Below, one piece after another: positions 11,369-22,940 of a stretch of DNA of 64,000 bases. Position 1 is the first letter of the stretch. Each line of letters starts with the position of its first letter. This DNA comes from Lota lota (Eukaryota > Chordata > Actinopteri > Gadiformes > Lotidae): NCBI GenBank assembly GCA_026745465.1, contig JACYXH010000134.1, positions 62,001-126,000 of the forward strand, read 5' to 3'. A program made the translations under genes and the position numbers. The notes under the pieces are model-generated. The model saw only the letters and a program-made list of their open reading frames with translations. It was not told where the DNA came from and did no database searches.

Positions 11369-14300
11369 TTAGTCATGTACATCAGACAATGCTGACACAT
11401 CAAGATTTTTCTCACAGATCCAGAAAAGATTATTAAGACACGATAGGTCATTCCATTCACCCATTCCGTAACGCTCAACACAATCTTCCTCTTTATTTGG
11501 AGCTATCCCAATATTATTTGGTTCAGAAACCGCCCAGTACCTGAAAAAAGGTTGTATTGAATGGATGTTAGTTTTCTTTTTTGGTTTAGACATGATTGAA
11601 AGGAATACATAATGAATATATGGTTTTTCGAGTAGTGTTGTATGTTACATGTTAATGCTCAATCTAAACCAGTCAGGACCACCAAAAAGCATGTGGGCTG
11701 GTCCTGAGTGGATGTTCTACTCAGGAATAGATTAATAGGGCTGCCTTACTACAATGATTTTGAACCCCATTATCAGATACTTCAGAGAGTTTGTTCTTCC
11801 CTCATTTCATATTTTTACATTGACTTAAGTTTGTACTTGACACTTGATAATGGTTTGCTGATGATGAATATTAAGAACATTCATAGCAGTTTTTTAAATC
11901 ACAGCAGTTCAGTCCTTGAAATTGACTGCACCGAGTCATCTGGTGTGTTCAAACAGGCCAAAGTCTTACGCTGTAGTCAGGGGAGTTCCATCCACCCACT
12001 TCCAGGTCCCTTCTACTTCTGCATCGGTTAAACCAAGCCAAAAGCTCGAAGGGACAAAATCCTGGAACAGCAATGAAAGGGATATGAACATACACAAGAT
12101 CTGTCTAGAAATCACTGCATTGGAAAGAATGGATGGAGATTTTAGGTAGGTAAAAGTGGATCATAATTGTTTCATCCCATACATCTTAGACTTCTAGTAA
12201 CTCTTTGTTCCTAATATATTACTGGGATAACTCTTTCTGGCAATGTTAGTTATTTTCACTATAAACACATGCTGGTGCATTCTTGAACATTTCTGTCTTG
12301 CGCCCTATCGAACATGACATAGCAATGCCGGAATAGACCAGCAGATGGCGATAATGCAACACTAATGGATGCCAACAGCCAAAGAAACTGCGGACTGAGA
12401 AGAGCTGATTTATTTTGGAATCTATCCAGTTTCCAGACATTCTTGACAAAGGGAGCTTGTTTGCAAACAATTATTGTGATTGCTCTCTACACTTGATAGA
12501 GTCTTACATCAAATGGAAGCAACCCTTTACGTGCCTCTGACGGAGATGTTACTGCTTTAATTCTCAACACAGCCATACGGGCAATGATCCGGAAACGTTA
12601 CTAGGTCTTGAGCAGGCAAATTGGCCGTGCAGATTTCTTGGAATTTCAAGACATTTGCATTCACACATGACCCCATGCCAGAAATGTTCCGGAACATTTC
12701 TGGGATTTACTGTATGTGTGAAAGGGGCTTAAGAGTCCATTAAATCATGATGCATATTTTCTAATGTACAGTTTAAAACACGACTCTACGTTATCTACCC
12801 GATTGGAAATGATGGCTCTGTATTCTATTCTCATTAGTACAAGTCAGTTTTATTTGGATATCCCTTAACGGCAGTAAGTCTCAAAGGGTTTCACAGGCCA
12901 CTATTATACAATCCCCCTATCCTAAGCCCCAAAAGGGCAAGAAAAAACTCCCATAATTATCAAGGAAGAAACCTCGAGAAGGAACAGAGGTTATGCGTTC
13001 CTACTGATGGTTTCTACCTTGATAATTGAGGGAGTTTTTCCCTCTATTGAGGGAAGGTTAGGAGTGCAATGGGTGCCATCATGGACAGACATCACGGTAG
13101 CATAACAAATAAAATTTTCAGTAAATAAAATAATGATGGTCCACTGCACCGCTGGCCATCCCTATTTATTTAAGTTTTTGATAAAAAACAAATCGGCCTC
13201 TTTTTTCGTCCAATGCTAAACAGAAATGACCGTTCAAACTCATGTTGTAAGATTGCAGCCATCCAATGTCAACCACCTTTGGTCAATCTCTCAACCAATG
13301 GTAGAAATCATGCTGGGCTGATCTTGGTACTTGGTATGAAAGCGTGTATGTAAAAAGCACACTAGCACTCTACCTGCTCCTCCTTGCTGTTTACGACAAT
13401 GAGATCAGAGCCTCTCTCCCTGCAGTCTTTCCTGCTTTCTTGCCAGCTCTTCTTGGAATGGGACTTGTAATAGCAACTGCAGATGTTGTTTTGCTAACAC
13501 ATGCAGAGGTTTCCTGCAACAAAAAAACAAAACATAAAAACCTAACATACATCACCTCAAGTGATGTCATATTGAACAAATGAGCGATGGTGATACTGTC
13601 ACCATGCAGGGTCTTTAGTAAGGCATCCTGCTGCTTCAACGATGTGTTGAAAGCAGTCTGCAAGCGATTCCTCTCTTCCACCATGTTGTCTAAATCGCTC
13701 TGCAGTTCTTCATTTTGCCCGGTCACGATGAAATCTGAAGTCAGAAAATGATCTTGATTAATGTCGTCAGAGTGACAAACAATAGCAAAACACTGAAATC
13801 AAACCAAAGAGATAGACGCAAAACATTATTGTAATTATGTTTTTAGTCTTGCAATGGGGTTGCTCTTGCTTGTACCAATGATTAACATCAAGTGCAATAT
13901 ACAGTGTGGTTATAGTTGAGTGATTATTACAAATGCTGTTGAATTGACTTCATACACACGCAGGATCATTCTCAACAAACACATTAAGAAGCAAACGGTG
14001 TGTGTTGTGTGGAACTCACAGCGGACGGCTAGATCTGTGAACATCAGGAGCCACAGCAGAGACACACACCAAGCAGCAGTGTTGAGATGGTTCTTATTCT
14101 GAGGGTTAGCAGGGGCTGCACACACACACACTTAAATTGGAGTCACAGCAGGTGAAGTTCTAAATCAGGCAGGTTTTATGAAGCATTTCCTAAAAGGGGA
14201 AGGGGTTACACACATGTTGACTATTTTAAAAGAGTCCATCACATTATATGGCCCTTTAGCATCAGGAAGTTATTTGCCACTGAAATAAATCACTATTCAC

Positions 14301-14571
14301 AATAACATTTGAAGATACTAGAAGGTTACGTTGTAGATGTACACCATGTGTGCGGCTGTCATCTGTGTGTGTCTCGCTTGTCTTGGTGCTTTTGCGCCGT
14401 GGGCTCATGATGCTGGGCTGTGGGTCCGGTGATGTGGGCATCGATGCTATCATAGATGTCCACAACCCTCTCCTCCCTCTCACTCCAACTATCCCCCGTT
14501 TCCTGCCATGTCCCTGCCTGGGGAGTCCTCACCTTCCTCCCCTTGCTATGGAGGTCCTCTTCTATCTGCAT
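11369..14571 (-). pseudogene. C-type lectin receptor, copy C (EPN type, several lesions)
   Basis: Exons on the minus strand: exon 1 from 14571; exon 2 14115-14020; exon 3 13734-13603; exon 4 13513-13374; exon 5 12061-11970; exon 6 11540-11369. Exon 2 is 9 bp shorter than in B. Exon 6 is intact, with EPN, WND and WICEK, and ends LSDVHD. Three defects are visible. An extra base in the T run 14390-14393 shifts exon 1 out of frame. The exon 1 donor GT has become AT (base 14362). A TGG codon of exon 4 is TAG (13496-13494), removing the conserved tryptophan after the first lectin cysteines and truncating the domain. The clean exon 5/6 frame suggests recent decay or gene conversion from an active copy. 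Confidence 0.85.
12830..13112. repeat. Hairpin-bearing interspersed repeat, intron 4 of copy C
   Basis: Reverse-oriented paralogue of 6336-6600, with the same foldback sequence around ATCAAGGAAGAAACC. Confidence 0.5.
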
Positions 14572-14931
14572 ATTAGTTGAAGATTGAACGCCTTGGTTTT
14601 ACTCAAAGTTAATCAACTTGTTTGAAAGATTAAGTTCCTTTAAAGGAAACACAAAACCGCAGACGGGAAGTGTCCAAAGAGTTAAAACATTTTCAAGATG
14701 AACAAGGAAATTTCTCTGTTAAACTTTGCATAATCTAGAAATAAGTGTAATTCGTAATTGTATGTGACAAACTCCAGACATTTACAAAGAATTTGACCCG
14801 TATTTTAATATGAGTAGACAGGCGGGATTTTACCAGAGTTATTAAATGTAAAGAAAAACAGAAAAAACAGCCAGATATTTTGCCGCTTGTTAACGTGTGA
14901 ACCTGGAAGAGTTCATCTTGAGTGTAAAATC

Positions 14932-15107
14932 AGTGGGGGGGTGGGAGGGGGAGGCGAAGGGGGAGTGAAGTGAAGACCCGGGTGGAGACCCGGGGGTCAA
15001 AGTGGGGGAGGGGGAGGCTGTGGGGGAGGGAAGTGAAGACCCGGGTGTCGACCAGGGGGTCAACATGGGGGAGGGGGAGGCGGTGGAAATGGAGAGGGCC
15101 ATACGAG
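14932..15107 (+). repeat. G-rich tract upstream of copy C
   Basis: Runs of four to eight G separated by short spacers, arranged as imperfect repeats of a motif like GTGGGGGAGGGGGAGG. Related tracts lie at about 21024-21240 and, as a C-rich strand, about 28100-28335. In C it lies about 360-540 bp upstream of exon 1. It is capable of G-quadruplex formation, and marks the point where copy D loses its match to E. Confidence 0.7.
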
Positions 15108-15320
15108 GAGGAGGTGTGGACAAATTGAACAAATCAGCGATGGTGATACTGTCACCATGCAGGGTCTTCAGTAAGGCAGTCTGCGAGTGATTCCTCTCTT
15201 CCACCTTGTTGTCTAAATCGCTCTGCAAGAGATTCCTCTCTTCCACCTTGTTGTCTAAAGCGCTCTGCAAGTGGTTCCTCTCTTCCACCTTGTTGTCTAA
15301 AGCGCTCTGCAAGAGATTCC

Positions 15321-15882
15321 TGTTACGGATACGGACTTAGGACCCAAACGCAGGACACGGAAACCAACAGGGTGCGGGTACAAAAAGGATTTATTGTCCA
15401 AGAGGTACAGGCAAGGGCAAGGCAGGCGGGTAGTCCAGCAGGCAGTTGGCAGGCGGGGAGTCAGGCAGGCAGAAGGACGTAGGCAGGCGGGTGGTCGGCC
15501 AGGCGAGGTTCGGGAAACAAGGAAGGCAGGCAGGCAGGAACGAGGAACAGGAGCGGGACAGGAACAGGAACGAGAGCGGAAACATGAACGGGAGCGGAAC
15601 CCGTAACGGGAACAAGAACGGGAGTGGGACCCGAAACAAGAAGTGGCAGGGACGTAGTTACCATGTGAGGTAAAACAACATTACGAACTAGCACTGGCTC
15701 TGTGGGGAGCCAGTGCTTAAGTACAGAGGGGGGTGATTCGTGAATTGTTGGCAGGAGTGTAGACCGGAGTGCACGTGGTGGCTAATTGACGGGAAGAGGT
15801 AAACAAAGGAGCACATGGTGAAATGGAGGCTGGGTGCCACCAGATGGCGGAATTGGACAGAAACAGAGAGGGTCACGTTACA
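15321..15882 (-). repeat. 3' LTR of the compact gypsy element
   Basis: 562 bp. Contains ACGAACTAGC at 15683-15692, which in element sense is GCTAGTTCGT, complementary to the primer site. Its outermost 17 bases differ from the other LTR at five positions; the rest looks almost identical. Confidence 0.85.
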
Positions 15883-16114
15883 GTACCCCCCCCCCCTCAA
15901 CGGACGCCTCCAGGCGTACGCACGACAGGGGAGGGTGCTGGCGGTGGGAATCCCGGGTTAAGGAGGGGTCCAGGAAGCGACTACAAAAAAAAAAAAAATA
16001 AACAGGCTTGCTCCCCAGGTCCGTAGCCCTCCCAGCCTACCGAAGACTGGTTTCGTCGGCCGCGACGACGCACATCCAGGAGGCGTCTGGCCGAGAACGC
16101 CGGGATGCTGTCAA

Positions 16115-17299
16115 TCACCCGGGGAGGAGCCGGCGCTGGGAAGGAAGGAGACAACTGGGGCTGGGACTCGGGACCAGGAGACAACTGGGGCTGGGACTCG
16201 GGACCAGGAGACAACTGGGGCTGGGACTCGGGACCAGGAGACAACTGGGGCTGGGACTCGGGACCAGGAGACAACTGGGGCTGGGACTCGGGACCAGGAG
16301 ACAACTGGGGCTGGGACTCGGGACCAGGAGACAACTGGGGCTTGGACTCGGGACCAGGAGACAACTGGGGCTTGGACTCGGGACCTGGAGGCAACTGGGA
16401 CTTGGAGACAACTGGGACTTGGACTCGGGACTTGGAGACAACTGGGACTTGGACTCGGGACCTGGAGACAACTGGCGCTGGAGCTCAGGGCCAGGAGGAA
16501 GCTGCTGCTGGCGCTGGAGCTCAGGACCAGGATACAGCTGGAGCTTGGGACTAGGAGACAACTGGCGCTGGAGCTCAGGGCGAGGAGGAAGCTGCTGCTG
16601 GCGCTGGAGCTCAGGGCCAGGATACAGCTGGGGCTTGGGACTAGGAGGCAACTGCTGCTGGCGCTGGGGCTCAGGGCCAGGAGGCAGCTGTTGCTGGGGC
16701 TTGAGACTGGGAGGCAACTGGGGCTGGCGCTGGGGCTCAGGGCCAGGAGGAAATTGTTGCTGGAGCTTGAGGCTGGGAGGCAACTGGGGCTGGCGCTCAG
16801 GGCCAGGAGGAAATTGTTGCTGGGGCTTGAGGCTAGGAGGCAACTGGGGCTTGGGCCTTTTCCCGGGGGAGTCCAGCTGAACTGGTAGCCGGCGCTTGCG
16901 GCCAGGAGTTCGCTGGGGCTTGGGAATAGGTGACCGCAGTTGCAGCGGAGCTGGTGGCCACGAGACTGCGGCTGCAGCGGGTGTTGGTGGCCACAAGGCT
17001 GCAGTTGCAGCGGGGGTTGGCGCCGGGAGGAAAAAAGACTGAGGTGAAGAAGGCGACGGAGAAGCGGGGAATAAAGAGAGGGAAGCCAAAGGCGAGCGGC
17101 GGTCGCGCTCGATGTGAGCCGCCAAAAGCCCCTCGATGTACTTCACATTCTCTTGAATGGAAGTAAATGGTGCTGCGGTTGCAGCCGGGGCAGGCGCCGA
17201 GAGGGAAACCGAGGACGAGCGGAGGTTGCGCCCATTATCCTCGAGGATAGCCAATATTCCCTGCAGCCATGTCGAGGGATTCCGGTCTGCTGGGTCCAT
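16115..17299 (-). CDS. Gag-like proline-rich ORF of the compact gypsy element
   Basis: 394 codons from ATG 17299. The N-terminus ([16 protein letters not shown]) resembles the start of the gag of the complete sushi-like element. The middle is alanine/proline-rich and the C-terminal half is a low-complexity array with units like [10 protein letters not shown]. No zinc knuckle is visible. Another frame (15981-16394) reads the same array and runs into a chromodomain-like piece ([20 protein letters not shown]). The remnants of both gag and the end of pol bracket the expanded repeat, consistent with internal deletion of pol. Confidence 0.55.
   Translation of the reverse strand: MDPADRNPSTWLQGILAILEDNGRNLRSSSVSLSAPAPAATAAPFTSIQENVKYIEGLLAAHIERDRRSPLASLSLFPASPSPSSPQSFFLPAPTPAATAALWPPTPAAAAVSWPPAPLQLRSPIPKPQRTPGRKRRLPVQLDSPGKRPKPQLPPSLKPQQQFPPGPERQPQLPPSLKLQQQFPPGPEPQRQPQLPPSLKPQQQLPPGPEPQRQQQLPPSPKPQLYPGPELQRQQQLPPRPELQRQLSPSPKLQLYPGPELQRQQQLPPGPELQRQLSPGPESKSQLSPSPESKSQLSPSPSCLQVPSPSPSCLLVPSPSPSCLLVPSPSPSCLLVPSPSPSCLLVPSPSPSCLLVPSPSPSCLLVPSPSPSCLLVPSPSPSCLLPSQRRLLPG
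16151..16390. repeat. 30-bp minisatellite inside the compact gypsy element
   Basis: Eight tandem 30-bp units, each beginning ACAACTGGGGCTGGGACTCG. The first six look identical and the last two share one change. A degenerate continuation with related spacing reaches about 16860. The unit length is a multiple of three, so all copies stay in frame. Confidence 0.95.
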
Positions 17300-17303
17300 C
17301 TTG

Positions 17304-17313
17304 GCTAGTTCGT
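17304..17313 (-). promoter_or_regulatory. Putative self-priming primer-binding site, compact element
   Basis: In element sense ACGAACTAGC, two bases after the 5' LTR. Exactly complementary to GCTAGTTCGT inside the LTR (plus-strand 17678-17687 and 15683-15692). The arrangement matches the Tf1/sushi self-priming mode. Confidence 0.6.
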
Positions 17314-17315
17314 AC

Positions 17316-17877
17316 TGTTACGATTACGAGATTAGGACCCAAACGCAGGACACGGAAACCAACAGGGTGCGGGTACAAAAAGGATTTATTGTCCAAGAGG
17401 TACAGGCAAGGGCAAGGCAGGCGGGTAGTCCAGCAGGCAGTTGGCAGGCGGGGAGTCAGGCAGGCAGAAGGACGTAGGCAGGCGGGTGGTCGGGCAGGCG
17501 AGGTTCGGGAAACAAGGAAGGCAGGCAGGCAGGAACGAGGAACAGGAGCGGGACAGGAACAGGAACGAGAGCGGAAACATGAACGGGAGCGGAACCCGTA
17601 ACGGGAACAAGAACGGGAGTGGGACCCGAAACAAGAAGTGGCAGGGACGTAGTTACCATGTGAGGTAAAACAACATTACGAACTAGCACTGGCTCTGTGG
17701 GGAGCCAGTGCTTAAGTACAGAGGGGGGTGATTCGTGAATTGTTGGCAGGAGTGTAGACCGGAGTGCACGTGGTGGCTAATTGACGGGAAGAGGTAAACA
17801 AAGGAGCACATGGTGAAATGGAGGCTGGGTGCCACCAGATGGCGGAATTGGACAGAAACAGAGAGGGTCACGTTACA
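17316..17877 (-). repeat. 5' LTR of the compact gypsy element
   Basis: 562 bp, same length as the partner LTR. Begins TGTTACGATTACG on the plus strand and ends CACGTTACA. Confidence 0.85.
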
Positions 17878-19741
17878 ATTCCTCTCTTCCACCTTGTTGT
17901 CTAAAGCGCTCTGCAGTTTCTCATTTTGCCCGGTCGCTGTGAAATAAGTCAGAAAATGATCTTGATCAATGTCGTCAGAGTGACAAACAATAGCAAAACA
18001 CTGAATTCAAACAAAAGAGATAGATGCAAAGCATTATTGTAATGATTTTATTCTTGCAATGGGGTTGCTCTTGCTTGTACCAAAGATTAACATCAACAGC
18101 AATGCACAATGTGGTTTGAGTTGAGTGCTTATTACAAATGCTGTTGAATTGACTTCATTAATGTAATTACATTTTAAATTTTAACCAAACGATAGGTTGA
18201 TTGGGTATCCCCTATTGTTTAATCAACCCCTTCTACAACTATAACTAAAGTACAAGTTCCTATGTTTTTCATTGAATTTGCGTCATTGTATGCTCGAACA
18301 TTTATTAAAAACACATCATCCTGACTTACGTGTCTGATTTGGGAAGCTGACCCTCAGAGTGATGTTGAGAAGACCTTGGAGGACACAAAGCAGGCCGATG
18401 CTGAGATAAGCCAGGTGCAGGTGTTTTTCTGCAGTGAAACACACACAGACTAGTTCATATTCAATTAATTAAAAAAATGAATAGAGTAGAATAACTATTG
18501 AGGAAAATCTTTCAATTGTTCAATTAACAATTAATAATTGTTCAATCAACACAACACAGACAGACAGACAGACAGACATACATAAAGAGATAGAGTACCT
18601 ACATGAGTTTGTGGTACAATCTGGCACAATCTCTTCAGTTTCGTTCCCTGAATATGACTGATATTTTCTGGTCTCAACGTGCATCTTAATCTCATCTGAG
18701 TGATGCGCCATGGCCGATAACGTTCACTCAGCTCTCTCCTCGCAGACTGAGGCGTTCTTCAGGCTGACTCAGAAGAAGATGATCATTTCCTTTGATCAAA
18801 CTTCCTGTTTTTGACTTGTGTGATGCCCTATATACTACCGTGTCATTTTCATATTAAATTTAATCAAGGCCTAAAATTGAATTGGTTCCTCATCATTAAA
18901 ATATGCTATGTCATCTATAAGCTATTAGGCTCATTTGGTACACAGATCAATATCAAATAATGTATCCAAGATTAATATACTTTCAGGCAAAAGCATATAA
19001 CTATTGAAAGAGGGTTTGTCAGATGCCTCTCCTCGCCATACTCCTATTTTCCTATAAAACCATAACTGATAAGAGTCCAGGGGCCTCATCGTGGGGTCCG
19101 CAGAAGTATCAATTCAGCTTCACGACCCGGCCCCACCAAACACGTGGCCTCGAGTGTGGCACTTGCCTCCCGTTCCCTTTGAATTGGACGCGTGCTGGAC
19201 GCGTGCTCGCGTGGAGCAGGGGATTGTGGGAATGCTCCCGTGCAGGCGGGGGTTCACGAAGTGTTGAAAGTGGAGGGAGAAAAGGTCAACTTAAGTTGAC
19301 CTTATAAAAATGAGCGCCATGAGTTTGGCCATGTGATTGGACAATCGACATTCAGTGAGTACTGGAGGACCATACGGACTCGTGGTGAATTTCATTTCCT
19401 GTTTTTAAGGACTTCCATCAACACCTGGGAAAACTCCCACAAGCAGCTGCTTATTCTGCTGCGCGTCAGACGGGCTCAGTGTAGCAGCTCTCTTTTATTA
19501 GTGTGGAGCGTTTCCTTACGGCGTGACGCAAGGCTACGCGACGCTTGCGTGCCCAGTGTAGCAGGGGGAGCTACATTGAGCACGAAATCGTTGCGTCGGT
19601 AGCGTAGCTTTGTGGCCTGCTCCACCGGCCACGACCTGCATCAGTGGTGCAACAGGAGCAACACGTCTGTTCACTGCAACCATTTAGTTACTTTGTTACT
19701 TTTAGGTCATTTAGTTAATTATTATTTTATGTTGTATGTTA

Positions 19742-20204
19742 CACCATGTTGCCTAAAGAACTCTGCAGTTCTTCATTTTGCCCAGTCACTGTGAAATGAG
19801 AAGTCAGAAAATGATAATGATCATTGTTGTCAGAGTGACAATATCTCATGTTTAACTGCAAATTTAAACAATAGCAAAACGCTGAAGTCAAACCGAAGAG
19901 ATAGAAGCAAATCATTATTGTAATAAATGTTGTTGTGGCTCTGTTTCTTGCAATGGGGTCGCTCTTGCTTGTTCCAATGATTAACATCAACTGCAATGCA
20001 CAGTGTGGTATGAGTTGAGTGCTTATTACAAATGCTATTGAATTGACTTCATACACATTCAGGATCATTCTCAACAAACACATTAAGAAGCAAATGGTGT
20101 GTGTTGTGTGGAACCTGCAAGGCCAGAGAGCATCAGGAGACACAGCAGAGCCACACACAAAGCAGCAGTGTTAAGATGGTTCTTATTCTGAGGGTTATCA
20201 TGGG

Positions 20205-20262
<58 letters not shown>

Positions 20263-20552
20263 ACACACAGACACACAAGTTTAAATTAAGGTCACAAAAG
20301 GGATAGTTCTAAATCAGGCAGGTATTATGAATCATTTCCTAAAAGGGGAAATGCACGTCTTGTCTTCGTGCTTTGCGCCGTGGGCTCATGATGCTGGGCT
20401 GAGGGTCCGGTGACGTGGGCATCGATGCTATCATAGATGTCCACAACCCTCTTCTCCCTCTCACTCCAGCTATCCCCCGTTTCCTGCCATGTCCCTGCCT
20501 GGGGAGTCCTCACCTTCCTCCCCTTGCTATGGAGGTCCTCTTCCATCTGCAT
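19742..20552 (-). pseudogene. Lectin receptor stub D' (exons 1-3 only)
   Basis: Exon 1 from ATG 20552 encodes the B-type tail ([17 protein letters not shown]) but runs on without the usual donor, because exon 1 has been joined to the end of intron 1. The membrane exon (about 20205-20108) follows a long GT repeat and lacks the usual end. Only about 70 bp of neck exon ([12 protein letters not shown]) remains, near 19742-19795. No lectin domain follows. The same joins are seen in P2, so the decay preceded the inverted duplication. Confidence 0.8.
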
Positions 20553-20855
20553 ATTAGTTGATGAGTGAACGCCTTGGTTTCACTCAAAATTATTCAACTT
20601 GGTTATTTTAAAGGTAACACAAAATCGCCGACGGGAAGTGTCCAAAGAGGAAGAAAAAACATTTAATAGAAGATAGCATTTATCAACTGTTAAGGTCACT
20701 TTTCTCTTGCCCCTTTCGGATTAAAACACATCTATACAAAGGTTATCTTTGTTGTTGTTCATAACTACAAATAGATTTAGACGAAGGCTTCAAGATGAAC
20801 AAGGATATTTCTCTGTTTAACTTAGCAAAATCAAGAAATAAGTTTAATTTAAAGT

Positions 20856-21804
20856 AATCTTATGTGAGGAACTGCTGACATTTACAAAACATTGGGCCCA
20901 TATTTTAACATGAGTAGACAAGCGGGATTTTACCAGCGTAAAAAAAAAAAACAGCCAGATCTTTTGCCGCTTGTTAACGGTGTCCATGTGACCTGGAAGA
21001 GTTCATCTTGAGTGTTCAATCAGTGGGGGGGGAGGGGGGAGGGGGAGGTGGAGGGGTGGGGAAGTGGAGACCCGGGTGGAGACCTGGGGGCCGAGGTGGG
21101 GGAGGGGGGAGCTGTAGAGGGCCGTACGAGGAGGAGGAGTGGTGAGGAGGAGGAAGAGTGGTTAGGAGGAGGAGGAGGAGGAGGAGGAGGAGTGGTGAGG
21201 AAGAGGAAGATAGTGAGGAGGAGGAGGGTAGAGAGGGTAGTTATGTGGAGAGAAGGGCCCCGGCGGGGGAGGAGAGGAGCAGGAAGGATTCTTCTCCAGG
21301 CACCACTAAACCACTGGTTATATGCTAATAATCGAAGATGAACAGAAATGGCAGAAATGGACCAGTCAATTAACTGGTGCTGGTCCTCAACTTACTAAAC
21401 ATTTGTTTTTGTCTTCCTTTCTATAAAAGCCTATATTAATTTGTGATAGATCCTCGGGGGTTAGGCTGTTAGTGTTTTAAAAAGGAAATGTCCTTGAATC
21501 TTTTTCACAAGACCATCATTTTAAAAGCACATCACCACTATAGGCCTTAGGAACCCATGCATGCCCCCCGGGCCCCGTTCCAACACCAGCACCCCGGCCA
21601 CCACCCCCATAGAGTATCTCCCTCCCTCTCCACCACCCCCTCCTCAGAATAGACTGGATGAGCTCTAAATGAGCAAAAAAAACTAGAAAACCATGGTGTT
21701 GTTTTTCAACAAATAACTTCCCCAGTCAGTGGTAACAGGTCTGACTTGAGACCCTCCTTCTCCCTCTTCTTCTCCCTCTCCACAGCAGTGACTCAGCTCA
21801 GTGA
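20856..21804. other. Spacer at the centre of the inverted repeat
   Basis: A patchwork of pieces known from elsewhere in the array: lectin-gene upstream sequence, a G-rich and (GGA)n tract (about 21024-21240), a piece of 3' flank (about 21290-21545, like 9810-10050), a scrap of the GC-rich block (21541-21600), and an inverted piece of the 2600-2760 block. No gene seen. Confidence 0.65.
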
Positions 21805-22112
21805 ATTAAACTTATTTCTCGATTTTGCTAAGTTAAACAGAGAAATTGCCTCGTTCATCTCGAAGCCTTCGTCTAAATCTATTTGTAGTTATGAACAACA
21901 ACAAAGAGAACTTTTGAATAGATGTGTTTTCATCCGAAAGGGGCAAGAGAAAAGTGACCTTAACAGTTGATAAATGCTATCTTCTATGAATTGGTTTTCT
22001 TCCTCTTTGGACACTTCCCATCTGCGACTTTGTGTTCCCTTTAAAATAACGTAATCTTTCAACCAAGTTGAATCATTTTGAGTAAAACCAAGGTGTTCAC
22101 TCATCAACTAAA

Positions 22113-22395
22113 ATGCAGATGGAAGAGGACCTCCATAGCAAGGGGAGGAAGGTGAGGACTCCCCAGGCAGGGACATGGCAGGAAACGGGGGATAGTTGGA
22201 GTGAGAGGGAGGAGAGGGTTGTGGACATCTATGATAGCATCGATGCCCACGTCACCGGACCCACAGCCCAGCATCATGAGCCCACGGCGCAAAGCACCAA
22301 GACAAGACGTGCATTTCCCCTTTTAGGAAATGATTCATAATACCTGCCATATTTTGAACTTCCCCTTGTTGTGACCTCAATTTAAACTTGTGTGT

Positions 22396-22475
<80 letters not shown>

Positions 22476-22940
22476 CCCATGACAACCCTTAGAATAAGAA
22501 CCATCTTAACACTGCTGATTTGTGTGTGGCTCTGCTGTGTCTCCTGATGCTCTCTGGCCTTGCAGGTTCCACACAACACACACCATTTGCTTCTTAATGT
22601 GTTTGTTGAGAATGATCCTGAATGTGTATGAAGTCAATTCAACAGCATTTGTAATAAGCACTCAACTCAAACCACACTGTGTATTGCAGTTGATGTTAAT
22701 CATTGGTACAAGCAAGTGCGACCCCATTGCAAGAATCTGAGCCACTAAAACATTTATTACAATAATGATTTGCTTCTATCGCTTCGGTTTGACTTCAGTG
22801 TTTTGCTATTGTTTATCTTTGCAGTTAAACATGAGATATTGTCACTCTGACGACATTGATCATTATCATTTTCTGACTTCTTATTTCACATGACCGGGCA
22901 AAATGAAGAACTGCAGAGTTCTTTAGGCAACATGGTGTTA
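22113..22940 (+). pseudogene. Lectin receptor stub P2 (exons 1-3 only)
   Basis: Mirror image of D'. Exon 1 (22113 onward) has the B-type tail but no donor. The membrane exon begins at 22476 after about 84 bases of GT repeat, and its sixth codon is TAG where paralogues have CAG. The neck exon is cut off after [16 protein letters not shown] near 22940. It ends about 1 kb before the start of gene E. Confidence 0.8.

Larger units (their letters stand above)
15316..17882 (-). mobile_element. Compact non-autonomous gypsy LTR element in the neck exon of D
   Basis: Flanked by ATTCC duplications (15316-15320, 17878-17882). The element proper is 15321-17877, with 562-bp LTRs (15321-15882, 17316-17877) starting TGTTACG and ending GTTACA. 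Coding sense is minus. The internal region is only about 1.4 kb. It contains a primer site beside the 5' LTR, a gag-like start (MDPAD, shared with the complete element at 28983), a long proline/glutamine repeat, a chromodomain-like stub and a polypurine tract (C run at 15887-15896 on the plus strand). Protease, reverse transcriptase and integrase are missing. It must rely on enzymes of a relative such as the 28983 element. Confidence 0.85.
15156..18711 (-). pseudogene. C-type lectin receptor, copy D (alternative N-terminus, no lectin domain)
   Basis: Mirror copy of gene E. Exon 1 is 18711-18603 (MAHHSDEIKMHVETRK) and exon 2 is 18428-18330 (membrane segment LAYLSIGLLCVLQ). Exon 2 is 33 bp shorter than in E, lacking a sequon-rich part. 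Exon 3 (coiled-coil neck) runs 17936-17883 and 15320-15156, split by an LTR element. Without the insertion it is 219 bp and in frame, 30 bp shorter than in E because the NTSLKQQD part is missing. Past the exon 3 donor the match to E ends at about 15113 and the upstream region of copy C begins, so exons 4-6 are absent. It could at most encode a membrane-anchored coiled coil. Confidence 0.85.
15113..20855 (-). repeat. Left arm of a large inverted repeat
   Basis: Reverse complement of about 21805-25010 once the 2.56-kb LTR element at 15321-17877 is discounted; the arms are then about 3.2 kb each. The mirrored landmarks are the starts of D' and P2 (20552 and 22113), the starts of D and E (18711 and 23967) and a pair of matching open frames (19333 and 23345). 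These all give a centre near 21335. Confidence 0.8.

Noticed and set aside
15391-15694. Several 70-80-codon frames on both strands in the compact element's LTR
   Set aside because: The same set recurs in the other LTR (17386-17689) and in related LTRs; these are low-complexity AGGCAGGC-type repeats, not genes.
16151-16390. Regular repeats resembling a CRISPR array
   Set aside because: Units are directly adjacent with no unique spacers; the genome is a vertebrate and the array lies in an LTR element.
16008-16880. Long plus-strand open frames rich in [10 protein letters not shown] or DSGPGDNWG repeats
   Set aside because: They are translations of the 30-bp minisatellite, whose unit length leaves every frame open. 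The element's coding sense is minus.
19333-19602. 89-codon frame mirrored at 23076-23345 (MIGQSTFSEYWRTIRTRG)
   Set aside because: Identity between the two is explained by the inverted repeat. No splice context, domain or second independent copy supports a gene; left as unassigned.
21012-21341. Glycine/arginine/glutamate-rich frame in the palindrome spacer
   Set aside because: Generated by the G-rich and (GGA)n tract; no independent support.
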